64,000 nt of DNA from UBA6244 sp965140775 (GCA_965140775.1 OZ223471.1:3844001-3908000), one strand, 5' to 3'. Positions 31,792 through 40,952 are shown, counted from the stretch's first letter. Program-made: numbers and translations. Notes: a model not told the origin generated them from the letters alone.

Positions 31792-32334
31792 ATGACCATT
31801 CAAGTAACCAACGCAAAGTCCATATGGCTCACCGGCCTCTCGGGAGCAGGAAAAACCACGCTGTCGAAAGAACTGGCCAAAGCGCTGAAAGCTCAAGGCA
31901 TCACGGTGGTGGTTTTTGACGGTGATGAAGTGCGCAAAGGTCTTTGCCGCGACTTGCAATTCAGTCCCGAAGACCGCGAGGAAAATATCCGCAGAATTGC
32001 CGAGGTTTCGGGTATGTTGGCCAAACAAGGCATTACCACAATCAACAGTTTTATTCAACCCACCGAAAGTATCAGAAAACACACCGAAAATATTGTTGGC
32101 TCCAATCACTACCTTGAAATTTACGTAAATGCACCTATTGATGTTTGTGAATCGAGGGACGCAAAAGGACTTTATAAAAAAGCGCGTTTGGGATTAATAA
32201 AAGACTTTACAGGCATCAGCGCTCCTTTTGAAGTGCCAAAAAATGCTCATTTGGAGGTGCAAACCGATAAAGACGCTATAGAAACATGTGTGAAACAAGC
32301 AGTTGAGCTTGTGGTGCAGTCGCTTCAAACCTAA
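31792..32334 (+). CDS. cysC: Adenylylsulfate kinase (APS kinase)
   Basis: 180 residues. The Walker A loop is GLSGAGKTT (15-23), then VVFDGDEVRKGLCRDLQFSPEDREENIRRIAEVSGML, and later CESRDAKGLYKKARLGLIKDFTGI, all typical of CysC. It phosphorylates APS to PAPS, the donor for the sulfotransferase at 14826. One feature is odd: the usual FISP active-site serine segment reads SFIQPTESIR, so the serine that forms a phospho-enzyme in the E. coli protein is replaced by Gln. No CysD/CysN sulfurylase gene is adjacent. Confidence 0.9.
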   Translation: MTIQVTNAKSIWLTGLSGAGKTTLSKELAKALKAQGITVVVFDGDEVRKGLCRDLQFSPEDREENIRRIAEVSGMLAKQGITTINSFIQPTESIRKHTENIVGSNHYLEIYVNAPIDVCESRDAKGLYKKARLGLIKDFTGISAPFEVPKNAHLEVQTDKDAIETCVKQAVELVVQSLQT

Positions 32335-32379
32335 TATCTTGCATATTTTAACGGTATGAAGGTGTACTAACTATTGCGT

Positions 32380-32387
32380 TATATTTG
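32380..32387 (+). promoter_or_regulatory. -7 promoter box (TATATTTG) of wecE
   Basis: TATATTTG 17 bp before the wecE ATG, giving a short leader. No matching -33 box. Confidence 0.45.
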
Positions 32388-32404
32388 TTGCACATTTTAC
32401 ATGC

Positions 32405-33541
32405 ATGAAAATACCTTTTAACAAACCATATTGTAACGGCGAAGAAATCAAGTACATTCAGTCGGCCATGGATTTTGGTCAACTTTCCGGCAACGGTATT
32501 TTCACCAAAAAAAATCAGGCCTTCTTCGAGGAACGCTATGGATACAAAAAAACATTCCTCACCACTTCGTGTACCCATGCCTTCGAAATGGCGGTTATCC
32601 TCATGAATCTCCAACCGGGCGATGAGGTCATCATGCCTTCATTTACATTTGTTTCTACCACCAATCCGTTTATTCTCCGGGGTGCCAAACTCGTGTTTGC
32701 CGACACCCTTCCCAACCATCCCAACATTGATTTGGATGAAGCTGAAAAACTGATTACCCCAAAAACCAGGGTCTTGGTGGTTATGCACTATGGAGGCGTT
32801 GCAGTGGATATGGACAAAGCTGTAACCCTGGCAAAAAAATACAACCTGATACTGCTGGAAGATGTGGCCCACGCCATCGAAGCCAAATACAAAGGAAAAC
32901 CGTTGGGTAGCTTTGGCCATTTTGCGGCTTTTTCGTTTCACGAAACAAAAAATATCAGCTGTGGCGAAGGTGGTTTGTTGGTAATAAATGATGAACAATA
33001 CATCAAACGAGCCGAAATCGTTTGGGAAAAAGGAACCAACAGAAGCGCATTTGAGAGAGGTGAAGTGGCCAAATATGAATGGGTGGATGTGGGAGCATCT
33101 TTTGTACCTTCAGAAATGATTGCTGCCTTTTTGTATGGCCAACTCAACGTAATCGACGACATCCAACAACGACGTATCTCATTGTGGGAAAGATACTTAA
33201 AAAACCTGACTCCACTTGCCGTCAAGGGCTATCTTGTGATTGATGAATTTCCTGAATACGCCACCAACAACGGACATTTGTTTTATTTTACGGTAAAAAA
33301 CAAGGAGCTGCGTAACCAATTGTTGCAGTATTTGAACGACCATTATGTGCATGCTGTTTTTCATTATTTGCCCTTACATTTGAGTCCCTATTACGCCGAC
33401 AAGCACGACGGAAGACCATTGCCCAATACCCGGAAATATACCGATCGTCTGATTCGACTTCCCATGTTCTATGAGCTTACCTTTGAAGCGGTGGATTTCA
33501 TTTGCGAAAAAGTAGGACACTTCTTCGAACCAAAACAATAA
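32405..33541 (+). CDS. wecE: dTDP-4-amino-4,6-dideoxygalactose transaminase
   Basis: 378 residues, the DegT/DnrJ/EryC1 aminotransferase fold. The PLP lysine is K182 in SFHETKNISCGEGG. IMPSFTFVSTTNPFI, LLEDVAHAIEAKYKGKPLGSFGHFAAFS and the C-terminal HLPLHLSPYY-like segment (reading HYLPLHLSPYY) are as in WecE/RffA. It transfers an amino group to dTDP-4-keto-6-deoxyglucose, giving the amino sugar of surface polysaccharides. No dTDP-sugar synthesis genes lie beside it. It converges on nadD with a 3-bp gap. Confidence 0.93.
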   Translation: MKIPFNKPYCNGEEIKYIQSAMDFGQLSGNGIFTKKNQAFFEERYGYKKTFLTTSCTHAFEMAVILMNLQPGDEVIMPSFTFVSTTNPFILRGAKLVFADTLPNHPNIDLDEAEKLITPKTRVLVVMHYGGVAVDMDKAVTLAKKYNLILLEDVAHAIEAKYKGKPLGSFGHFAAFSFHETKNISCGEGGLLVINDEQYIKRAEIVWEKGTNRSAFERGEVAKYEWVDVGASFVPSEMIAAFLYGQLNVIDDIQQRRISLWERYLKNLTPLAVKGYLVIDEFPEYATNNGHLFYFTVKNKELRNQLLQYLNDHYVHAVFHYLPLHLSPYYADKHDGRPLPNTRKYTDRLIRLPMFYELTFEAVDFICEKVGHFFEPKQ

Positions 33542-33544
33542 CAA

Positions 33545-34135
33545 CTATTTTTCGTAAAAGTGCATCTCCAGAATGTACTGATATACTTCATGAGGCATCC
33601 AAAAACTCATGTCTTTTTTCAATCGGATACCCTTTCTTATAAAACTGGAGGAAATTTCCATCTGAGGTGCTTCCCATAGGGTGATGGCCGGATGATCCGC
33701 GTACGAACCCATGTCAAATCCTGGTCTTGGGTACACATAAAACGGGTATTGTTTTAGTAGCTCTTCATAGTTTTTCCACTTATCGAAATGTTGAAAAACA
33801 TCTGTTCCGCTGATGGGAACAAACTGTCTGTCAGGATACTTCTCGCTTAAATAGGTCAATGTATCGATGGTGTACGAGGGAATGGGCATTTTAAATTCGA
33901 TGTCGCTTACCCCCAAATGAGGATGATTTTCCACCGCCAACCTGACCAATACCAGTCGATGGTAATCTGCCAAAAGGCTTTTCTTGTCCTTTAACGGATT
34001 CTGAGGGCTCACCACAAACCATACCTCGTCGAGATCGGTAAACTGAGCCATGTAGTTGGCCAAAATTAAATGGCCCACATGGATGGGATTGAACGACCCA
34101 AATAACAAACCGGTTTTTTTGTGTGTGGTCAACAT
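33545..34135 (-). CDS. nadD: Nicotinate-nucleotide adenylyltransferase
   Basis: 196 residues. The nucleotidyltransferase motifs are GLLFGSFNPIHVGHLILANY (H17 and H22 region) and SGTDVFQHFDKW, and the C-terminal ISSSFIRKGI. It adenylylates nicotinate mononucleotide in NAD synthesis. The gene is the last of yicC-gmk-reductase-nadD on the minus strand, 20 bp after the reductase. Confidence 0.95.
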   Translation of the reverse strand: MLTTHKKTGLLFGSFNPIHVGHLILANYMAQFTDLDEVWFVVSPQNPLKDKKSLLADYHRLVLVRLAVENHPHLGVSDIEFKMPIPSYTIDTLTYLSEKYPDRQFVPISGTDVFQHFDKWKNYEELLKQYPFYVYPRPGFDMGSYADHPAITLWEAPQMEISSSFIRKGIRLKKDMSFWMPHEVYQYILEMHFYEK

Positions 34136-34155
34136 GTAATTATTGTTTCCATCGT

Positions 34156-35157
34156 TTACGGTTTAAGCAGTATTTTCCCTCCACTCATATTTCCCAAATA
34201 GGTTTTTAATCCGTTGACCACATCTTCCAATGGTACAATGCTTTGAATCTCGGTATGCCAGATGCCTTTGATAAATTTTTCCTGCAATAATTCTGAAATG
34301 CGTTCAAAATCATCCGTTTCCATTTCTTCCATCCATGGAGAAAGATTAAATCCCGAAATAAGCTTGTCCTTAAAAATCAAGTCCATTACACTTAAATCTG
34401 CCATGGGCTTGTTTGACAAACCACCATAAACCACCAACTCCGAATCCGGCGGCATGGCATTGAATAATATTCCCGAAGCCGGACCTCCCACGGCATCAAA
34501 GGCCACCGTGGCCTGCAATTCATGAGCCAGTTGGGTGAGTTTCTCCGGATATGCGTCTTCGGTTTCGTCCAATACATGGTCACAGCCCTGCTGTTTCAAT
34601 CTTTCCAGGGTTTCGGCTTTGCGCACGATGTTTATCACTTCCAAACCTTCTTCATTGGCCAGGGCTCGCATCAAGGCCGGAACCTGTCCTCCGGCAGCAT
34701 TCACAATCAATGCTTTACAACTTCTTTGCAGGGCAATCTGAAACAATCCGTATGCTGTAAAAGGGTTAATGGCAAAGCATGCAGCCTGGTTCATATCCAT
34801 GTCATCCCGAAGAACGAGCAAATTGCGTACACTCACCTTTACATATTCCGACCAGGTGCCATGACTGTCGTCCTGAATAAAAAAACTAACAGGTTTCCCT
34901 TTGAGGTGCTGATATTTCCCGGAGGCCTCCACCACGTTACCCGAACCCTCAAAACCGGGAACTGCAGGCAGTGTCTTCACCACGTTGTACGATCCTTGGA
35001 TAAATGCAATGTCAGAAGGATTGACAGGTGAAGCATGGGTTTTTACCAACACCTCGTCGTCATTGCACTTCGGTAAAGGAAGCTCTTCCACTTTCAGGCT
35101 CAGCAGTGCACGGAGCACATTTCGGTTGTATTGAGGAAGTACTACGGATTTCATCAT
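34156..35157 (-). CDS. Zinc-free MDR-family oxidoreductase, trans-2-enoyl-CoA reductase (MECR/Etr1)-like
   Basis: 333 residues. The MDR fold shows in NPSDIAFIQGSYNV and PAVPGFEGSGNVVEASG, then a nucleotide-binding segment NAAGGQVPALMRALANEEGLEVINIVRK. No zinc-binding Cys/His set is present, and the NPSDI and GFEGSG segments match the 2-enoyl thioester reductases. It would reduce an enoyl-CoA or enoyl-ACP with NADPH. It sits 17 bp after gmk and 20 bp before nadD, an unusual position for such an enzyme, though it is regularly seen in this order in related genomes as far as I recall. Confidence 0.82.
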   Translation of the reverse strand: MMKSVVLPQYNRNVLRALLSLKVEELPLPKCNDDEVLVKTHASPVNPSDIAFIQGSYNVVKTLPAVPGFEGSGNVVEASGKYQHLKGKPVSFFIQDDSHGTWSEYVKVSVRNLLVLRDDMDMNQAACFAINPFTAYGLFQIALQRSCKALIVNAAGGQVPALMRALANEEGLEVINIVRKAETLERLKQQGCDHVLDETEDAYPEKLTQLAHELQATVAFDAVGGPASGILFNAMPPDSELVVYGGLSNKPMADLSVMDLIFKDKLISGFNLSPWMEEMETDDFERISELLQEKFIKGIWHTEIQSIVPLEDVVNGLKTYLGNMSGGKILLKP

Positions 35158-35174
35158 TTTATCAGGAGATTTTG

Positions 35175-35753
35175 TTATTCTGCAATAAAATCGGCTACTA
35201 AAGTCACTACTTCTTTCACGGCTTTGTCCAGTTGGTCGTTGATCACCACCACATCGAAATGATCGGCAAACGACAATTCAAATTCTGCCTTTTCCACACG
35301 GATATCGATATCTTCTTTGCTGTCGGTTCCACGCAACTCTAGTCGGGCTCTCAGTTCTTCCACAGATGGGGGCTGCACGAAAATGGACAAGGCTTCCATA
35401 CCATAAATGGCCTTGATATTCATGCCACCCATGACGTCCACATCAAAAAGCACGTTGGTGCCTGCATTGCGCATACGTTCAACCTCCGAAACCAGTGTTC
35501 CGTAAAGGCGATCCTTATACACCTCTTCCCACTCCACAAAAGCATGTTGTTCAATGAGTTCTCTGAATTTTTCCACCGAAAGGAAATGATAATCCTTTCC
35601 ATCCACTTCGCCTTCACGCGGGGGTCGGCTACAAGCAGAAACCGAAAAAGCCAGATTGGGAACCTGCTTCATCAGTTCTTTCACAATCGTAGTTTTTCCC
35701 GATCCCGATGGTGCGGAAAAAATAATAAGTTTACCCTTTTTTACCAGCGTCAT
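35175..35753 (-). CDS. gmk: Guanylate kinase
   Basis: 192 residues. The P-loop is SAPSGSGKTT (13-22), followed by the GMP-binding SACSRPPREGEVDGKDYHF and the lid VEWEEVYKDRLYGT. It makes GDP from GMP with ATP. It starts 3 bp after the yicC stop, so it is translated in the same operon. Confidence 0.96.
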   Translation of the reverse strand: MTLVKKGKLIIFSAPSGSGKTTIVKELMKQVPNLAFSVSACSRPPREGEVDGKDYHFLSVEKFRELIEQHAFVEWEEVYKDRLYGTLVSEVERMRNAGTNVLFDVDVMGGMNIKAIYGMEALSIFVQPPSVEELRARLELRGTDSKEDIDIRVEKAEFELSFADHFDVVVINDQLDKAVKEVVTLVADFIAE

Positions 35754-35756
35754 CGT

Positions 35757-36632
35757 TTATAATATATTGAATAACTGTTCTTTAATCTTTTCGAGTTCGT
35801 CTTTCATCAACACCACAATACGTTGCAATCCCGAATCGTTGGCTTTGGAGCCGAGGGTGTTTATTTCACGACCGATTTCCTGTCCGATAAAACCCAGTTT
35901 TTTTCCTGAGGAGATATCCAGGTCTAAGGTTTCGATAAAGTAGTCGCAATTGTTCTTCAACCGCACCTTTTCCTCGGTAATGTCGAGCTTCTCGATATAA
36001 TAAATCATTTCCTGTTCAAATCGGTTTTTGTCGGCTTGAACGTCGGCCACCTGCTTGTTGAGTGCCGCCAGGATACGTTCGCGAATTTTCACCAAACGCT
36101 CCTGCTCAAAGGGCTCCACCTGCAACAAGAGATCCTGTATCCGAACGATTCTGTCCACAAACTCCTTTTTAAGTAGTACCCCTTCCTGTGCACGGAAGTC
36201 ATCCACCATGGCCACAGCATCCACAAATCCCTGATGAAGCAATGCCCACTCTTCGGCATCGGCAGTTTCATCGTTGGCCATGAGCACATCGGGCATCTTG
36301 ACTATCAGCGACAAAGCATCATGTGGTACCGGCTCGCCGGTGGCCTCCGAAAGGTCTTTTATCAATTGAAAATATTGCAACGCCACAGGCATGTTCAACC
36401 TCAGCGACCCGCCGGCAGACTTTTCCTCAATGGTGAGCAACACGTCCACTTTGCCCCGTTCCAGTTCTTTCCCGATGAGGTTTCTGATTTCCACCTCGCG
36501 TTCTTTCAGGCTTATGGGAACCCGCATATTCAAATCCAGGGTTTTGCTGTTGAGGGTGCGGATTTCGATGGTATATTTTCGGCTGGCAGATTCTACTACC
36601 TGTTTGCCGTAGCCGGTCATGGATTTAATCAT
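35757..36632 (-). CDS. yicC: YicC family endoribonuclease/stress protein
   Basis: 291 residues from the ATG at 36632 (8 codons inside a longer frame). The N-terminal MIKSMTGYG is diagnostic, and the C-terminal half ends GREINTLGSKANDSGLQRIVVLMKDELEKIKEQLFNIL as in the family. Recent work assigns YicC a ribonuclease activity; older work links it to stationary-phase viability. It is the usual upstream neighbour of gmk. First gene of the operon, promoter at 36654-36684. Confidence 0.96.
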   Translation of the reverse strand: MIKSMTGYGKQVVESASRKYTIEIRTLNSKTLDLNMRVPISLKEREVEIRNLIGKELERGKVDVLLTIEEKSAGGSLRLNMPVALQYFQLIKDLSEATGEPVPHDALSLIVKMPDVLMANDETADAEEWALLHQGFVDAVAMVDDFRAQEGVLLKKEFVDRIVRIQDLLLQVEPFEQERLVKIRERILAALNKQVADVQADKNRFEQEMIYYIEKLDITEEKVRLKNNCDYFIETLDLDISSGKKLGFIGQEIGREINTLGSKANDSGLQRIVVLMKDELEKIKEQLFNIL

Positions 36633-36653
36633 CTTATTGTGATTTGATTGGCA

Positions 36654-36684
36654 CAAAGATAGAAAAGAAAGGCAGTTGGTGAAA
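36654..36684 (-). promoter_or_regulatory. Promoter of the yicC-gmk-reductase-nadD operon
   Basis: Minus strand: TTTC (36684-36681), 19 bp, TATCTTTG (36661-36654), one mismatch from the consensus. The leader is about 18 nt. Confidence 0.65.
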
Positions 36685-36836
36685 TTATAAATGTGGAGAT
36701 ATGCCTTAAGCTGTTTGATACCGGAACGCTCAGATCCGGAATTTTAGATAAATGCTTCCCGATCACACAACCTCTTTCACCTGCAACAACCAATTCAATA
36801 TTTAATTAAACACTTCTGACATTTCGCGCTTTTCGC

Positions 36837-36844
36837 TACATTTG
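36837..36844 (+). promoter_or_regulatory. -7 promoter box (TACATTTG) of the TPR gene, possibly giving leaderless mRNA
   Basis: TACATTTG ends only 4 bp before the ATG at 36849, so the transcript would start at or just before the start codon. The -33 region (around 36814) reads TTCTG, a weak match. Confidence 0.5.
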
Positions 36845-36848
36845 CGAC

Positions 36849-38246
36849 ATGAGTAACAAAGGACTGTTTTTCGTTTGGCTGTGTATGTGGGCAATAATTG
36901 CCCGGGGCGGTTCAATGGACGATATCGATAGCTTGCAAACTCTATTGCCGCAAAAAGAAGGCATTGATAAGGTTCAAACACTCATCAGTCTGTCCGAATC
37001 CTACCGAAATGTGGTATTCAACGATTGTTTGAAGTATGGAAACCAGGCATTGAAACTGGCTCATGAACTAAATCAGCCTGAGTTGGAAGCATTGGCACTA
37101 AAATCAATGGGCAACAGTTGCTATTTCAGTGGCGAACTCGACCTGGCCAAAACTTTCTATCGTCGTGGTCTTGCTAAGTATAGAGAAAATAACGACCTGC
37201 AGGGACAAGCCAACTGCCTGAATAACATAGGTTTGATTTATGAAGAATTGTCGTCCTTCGATTCTGCCGGATATTTTTACCAAAAATCCTACGAAAAGGA
37301 GGAAGAAATTGGCAACCAATCGGGGATGGCGGTATCGCTGTTGCAATTGGGCAATGTATGTTATTACCGCGACGAGTTGCAACAAGCCCTCGACAATTAT
37401 TACCGGGCCATGCTGATGTTTAAGCAAGAAAACGACAGCCTGCATCTGGCCGGATCATACAACAGTTTGGGCATTGTTTACCGGGAATGGAATCAATTCG
37501 ACAAGGCATTGGATTATTATCAACAAGCCATCCCCATCTTCGAAACACTGAACGACGACCGCAATCTATCCTTTGTATTGACCAATCTGGGCGAAATATA
37601 CAATTTCGAATTGAAGGACTATAAAAAAGCCCTGAGCTACTACCAACAATCGCTCAACCTAAAGAAAAAACTAAACGACCAAATTGGTATTGCTTTGCTA
37701 TACAACAACCTGGGAACGCTCTACGCCAACATGGAAGACTCCAAACAAGCCCTCCGGTATTTCGACCAAAGCCGCAAACTATATGAAGATTTTGAAGGAG
37801 AAACAGGTCTGGTGATGGTACTGTACAACATCGGATCGCTGTACCTCGATCTCCGACAGTTTGACCATGCCATTGAATATTTAAGCGAAAGCATAACCAT
37901 GGCCGAAGCATACGGTTATTCCGAATACATCAGTCTGAATCAGGAGGCGCTGATGCACTGCTATGCAGCCAACGGAAATTACACACGCTACGAAGAGTAC
38001 TTCCGATTGTTTTCACTGAGCAAAGATTCGCTCATCGACAAGCTATACCAACTGCAAAGTCAGGAAACCGAAATAAAATACCGAATAGAAGAAACCCTGG
38101 CCGAAGCTAAATCGTTGCAACAAGCCAATGCCAACCAGGAGTCGCAAATTCGAAAATACAAACTATATTTGGCTGCCATTAGTGCATTCATTATTCTGGT
38201 GATAATCTCTTATGCTCTTTTTTCAAAAATAAAAAAACAACCGTGA
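36849..38246 (+). CDS. Exported TPR protein with C-terminal membrane anchor
   Basis: 465 residues: a signal peptide (1-20), about eight to nine TPR units of 40 residues (such as ALKSMGNSCYFSGELDLAKTFYRRGL, LNNIGLIYEELSSFDSAGYFYQKSY and YNNLGTLYANMEDSKQALRYFDQS), a coiled coil (410-440) and a TM helix (about 441-460) just before the stop. This is the sensor half of the Bacteroidota TPR-histidine kinase/LuxR regulators, but it ends after the TM helix with no output domain. Its stop overlaps the GTG start of the next gene by 4 nt. Confidence 0.88.
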   Translation: MSNKGLFFVWLCMWAIIARGGSMDDIDSLQTLLPQKEGIDKVQTLISLSESYRNVVFNDCLKYGNQALKLAHELNQPELEALALKSMGNSCYFSGELDLAKTFYRRGLAKYRENNDLQGQANCLNNIGLIYEELSSFDSAGYFYQKSYEKEEEIGNQSGMAVSLLQLGNVCYYRDELQQALDNYYRAMLMFKQENDSLHLAGSYNSLGIVYREWNQFDKALDYYQQAIPIFETLNDDRNLSFVLTNLGEIYNFELKDYKKALSYYQQSLNLKKKLNDQIGIALLYNNLGTLYANMEDSKQALRYFDQSRKLYEDFEGETGLVMVLYNIGSLYLDLRQFDHAIEYLSESITMAEAYGYSEYISLNQEALMHCYAANGNYTRYEEYFRLFSLSKDSLIDKLYQLQSQETEIKYRIEETLAEAKSLQQANANQESQIRKYKLYLAAISAFIILVIISYALFSKIKKQP

Positions 38247-39316
38247 CCCTCACCGAACCATACCACCTTCTTGCCGAGCCGCTTAAGTACTACCAGGCCA
38301 TGATTGAAGACATTGAGTCTGCAAAAAAATACATCTACCTGCAAACTTTTAGGGTAGGAAAAGATGTGATTGGCGACCGGTTTAGACGTGCATTGACCAA
38401 AAAAGCCAAAGAGGGAGTGGAAGTAAAAATCCTGATCGACTATTGGGGAGCCGGCCCCATCAACGCGGATTATTTTAAAGAGCTTACCGCACATAAAGGA
38501 GAAGTTCGGTTTTTTCAGAAAATTATCTACAATACAGATGTTTTCACCCGAAGTCATAAGCGTAACCATCGAAAATTATTGCTAATAGATGACGAGATAA
38601 GTTACATCGGATCATCAAATATCACGGGCTACAACCTCAATTGGCGCGAATCGGTATTGCGAATGAAAAGCGACATCACCCCGCAGTTTGTGAAGTTGTT
38701 CAAACAAGATTTCAAAAGTTTCAACAAGTACAACATCAACACGCAACGACGAACTACCCCCGTTAAATTTCAGGATTTTGAAATCCTGCGCGATGCTCCT
38801 TCCATGGCTTTCAAACGAATCAACAACAAATTTATTCGCATGATAAAAAATGCGCGGGAACAAGTAGTGATTGAAACGCCCTATTTTCTGCCCGGATTTT
38901 TGTTGCGCAAAGCCCTGATGGATGCCGCCCAGCGTGGGGTAAAGGTAAATGTGATTCTCCCCAAACAATCCGACGTTACCCTAATCGACATCCTCCGAAA
39001 CAAATACCTGGGACCACTCAGTAAAAAAGGCGTTAACTTCCTGTTTTATCAAATAAACAACCTCCACGCCAAATTGATGCTCATCGACGATTCGGTTTTT
39101 GCTCTGGGCTCCTCCAACTTCGACTACCGAAGCTTCAGGTATATGTACGAAATCATGCTCATTGGTCAGGATAGCCAAATAATCAATCAAATAAAAAAAC
39201 ATACCGCCAGCACCCTTGATGATGCACAACCCTTCGACTATCTGAAATGGAAAAACCGTCCCCTCATCAACAAATTTTTTGAGTGGATTTTGTTGCCTTT
39301 CAGACATTTACTCTAA
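38243..39316 (+). CDS. Phospholipase D-family cardiolipin synthase-like protein
   Basis: 357 residues starting with GTG at 38243, in the overlap GTGA with the TPR gene stop. Two HKD motifs are intact: HRKLLLID (H109, K111, D116) and HAKLMLID (H275, K277, D282). Each is followed by a GSSN motif (GSSNITGYN and GSSNFDYRS). There is no N-terminal membrane helix, unlike typical ClsA, so it resembles the soluble/peripheral ClsB type. It makes or turns over cardiolipin and related phospholipids. Its coupling to the exported TPR gene is unexplained. Confidence 0.9.
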   Translation: MTLTEPYHLLAEPLKYYQAMIEDIESAKKYIYLQTFRVGKDVIGDRFRRALTKKAKEGVEVKILIDYWGAGPINADYFKELTAHKGEVRFFQKIIYNTDVFTRSHKRNHRKLLLIDDEISYIGSSNITGYNLNWRESVLRMKSDITPQFVKLFKQDFKSFNKYNINTQRRTTPVKFQDFEILRDAPSMAFKRINNKFIRMIKNAREQVVIETPYFLPGFLLRKALMDAAQRGVKVNVILPKQSDVTLIDILRNKYLGPLSKKGVNFLFYQINNLHAKLMLIDDSVFALGSSNFDYRSFRYMYEIMLIGQDSQIINQIKKHTASTLDDAQPFDYLKWKNRPLINKFFEWILLPFRHLL

Positions 39317-39404
39317 ACCTTTTGTTTTTTAACGGAAGTAGTTAAGAACCGCTCCAAATTCCAAAATTTAATCCCTCAAAATGGATTGTTCCGTTGTAAA
39401 TGAT

Positions 39405-39412
39405 TAATTTTG
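39405..39412 (+). promoter_or_regulatory. -7 promoter box (TAATTTTG) of rocD
   Basis: TAATTTTG fits TAnnTTTG and lies 46 bp upstream of the rocD ATG. A TTG at 39386 is 16 bp upstream, shorter than the usual spacing. Confidence 0.45.
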
Positions 39413-39458
39413 AGCCCTCAAATAAAAGAGTAACTACTAACCATAAAAAATAACAACT

Positions 39459-40682
39459 ATGGCAGAAAAAATGACATCGAAAAAAGCGATGGAACTTGAA
39501 GACAAATACGGAGCACACAATTATCATCCACTGCCTGTAGTATTGTCGAAAGGAAAAGGCGCCAAAGTATGGGATGCCGAAGGTAAAGAATATTTTGATT
39601 TTTTGTCAGCATACTCAGCTGTTAATCAAGGACATTGCCATCCAAAAATTGTTGGCGCACTGGTTGAACAGGCACAAAAACTCACCCTCACCTCACGCGC
39701 CTTCTACAGCGATGCTCTGGGCAGCTATGAGGAATATATTACCTCCTATTTTGGATACGACAAGGTGCTGCCAATGAACACCGGTGCCGAAGCCGACGAA
39801 ACCGCACTCAAATTGTGCCGTCGCTGGGCCTATGATGTAAAAGGTATTGAAAACAACCAGGCAAAAATTGTGGTTTGTGCCGATAACTTTCACGGACGTA
39901 CCATCACCATCGTGTCCATGTCCACGGATCCCGAATCAAAAGCCCATTTTGGCCCTTATACCCCCGGCTTTATTGTGATCCCTTACAACGACCTTGATGC
40001 CCTGGAAGAAGCATTGAAAGATCCCAATGTAGCCGGTTTTCTGGTAGAACCCATACAAGGCGAAGCAGGTGTGGTAGTCCCCGACGAAGGATATCTGAAA
40101 AAAGCCTACAACCTTTGTAAATCGAAAAATGTTCTGTTTATTGCCGACGAGGTACAAACGGGTATTGCCCGAACAGGTAAGCTGTTGGCTTGCGATCACG
40201 AAGACGTGCATCCCGACATTCTCATTTTGGGTAAAGCCCTGTCAGGTGGAGCATTTCCGGTGTCTGCTGTGCTGGCAAGCAACGAAATCATGCTGACCAT
40301 CAAACCCGGTCAACACGGATCAACTTTTGGAGGAAACCCCATTGCAGCTAAGGTGGCCATTGCAGCCCTTGAGGTGGTAAAAGAAGAGAAACTGGCCGAA
40401 AGAGCCGAAAAATTAGGCGTCATTTTCCGTGAAGCCATGAAAGCAATTCCCTCAGAAATGGTGGAACTGGTAAGAGGAAAAGGGCTGCTCAATGCTGTGG
40501 TAATTCGCCCCAAAAACGGAAAAACCGCCATGGATGTATGCTTGAAAATGGCCGAAAACGGCCTGCTGGCAAAGCCTACCCACGACCACATCATCCGCTT
40601 TGCCCCCCCATTGGTCATCAGTGAAACCGAATTGGCTGAGGCCATCGAAATTATCAAGAAGTCTATTTTGTCGTTCGAATAG
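39459..40682 (+). CDS. rocD: Ornithine--oxo-acid transaminase
   Basis: 407 residues, class III aminotransferase. The PLP lysine is K259 (LILGKALSGGAFP), and NTGAEADETALKLCRRW, FHGRTITIVSMSTD, PIQGEAGVVVPDEGY and ADEVQTGIARTG are intact. The N-terminal YGAHNYHPLPVVLSKGKGA is characteristic of ornithine aminotransferase. It converts ornithine and 2-oxoglutarate to glutamate semialdehyde and glutamate in arginine/proline metabolism. It is monocistronic, ended by the terminator at 40766. Confidence 0.96.
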   Translation: MAEKMTSKKAMELEDKYGAHNYHPLPVVLSKGKGAKVWDAEGKEYFDFLSAYSAVNQGHCHPKIVGALVEQAQKLTLTSRAFYSDALGSYEEYITSYFGYDKVLPMNTGAEADETALKLCRRWAYDVKGIENNQAKIVVCADNFHGRTITIVSMSTDPESKAHFGPYTPGFIVIPYNDLDALEEALKDPNVAGFLVEPIQGEAGVVVPDEGYLKKAYNLCKSKNVLFIADEVQTGIARTGKLLACDHEDVHPDILILGKALSGGAFPVSAVLASNEIMLTIKPGQHGSTFGGNPIAAKVAIAALEVVKEEKLAERAEKLGVIFREAMKAIPSEMVELVRGKGLLNAVVIRPKNGKTAMDVCLKMAENGLLAKPTHDHIIRFAPPLVISETELAEAIEIIKKSILSFE

Positions 40683-40765
40683 CAGTTGGAAAGGGGAAAG
40701 GGCCTTTTCAGGCATCATCCCCGAACACCTCGCTTACGACAGCCTTCGGGCAAGAAGTAATACTA

Positions 40766-40803
40766 AAAAGCAACCCCGGAAATATTCGGGGTTGCTTTTT
40801 TTC
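40766..40803 (+). terminator. Rho-independent terminator downstream of rocD
   Basis: A 13-bp stem AAAAGCAACCCCG (40766-40778) / CGGGGTTGCTTTT (40787-40799) with loop GAAATATT, running into further Ts. It lies about 85 bp past the rocD stop; the A-rich left arm means it could also work on the other strand. Confidence 0.9.
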
Positions 40804-40952
40804 GTTTTCGGTCGATCATCACATGGGATGACAGGCAGGTTGTTACCATAAAATTCCGAAAGAGCCATCGCAGGCAGGGTTGCCGGACAGTTATCCGAAA
40901 AATAGACCTATCAAGATATGGAATTGGTAGAGGATAATCGAAAATATACCGC

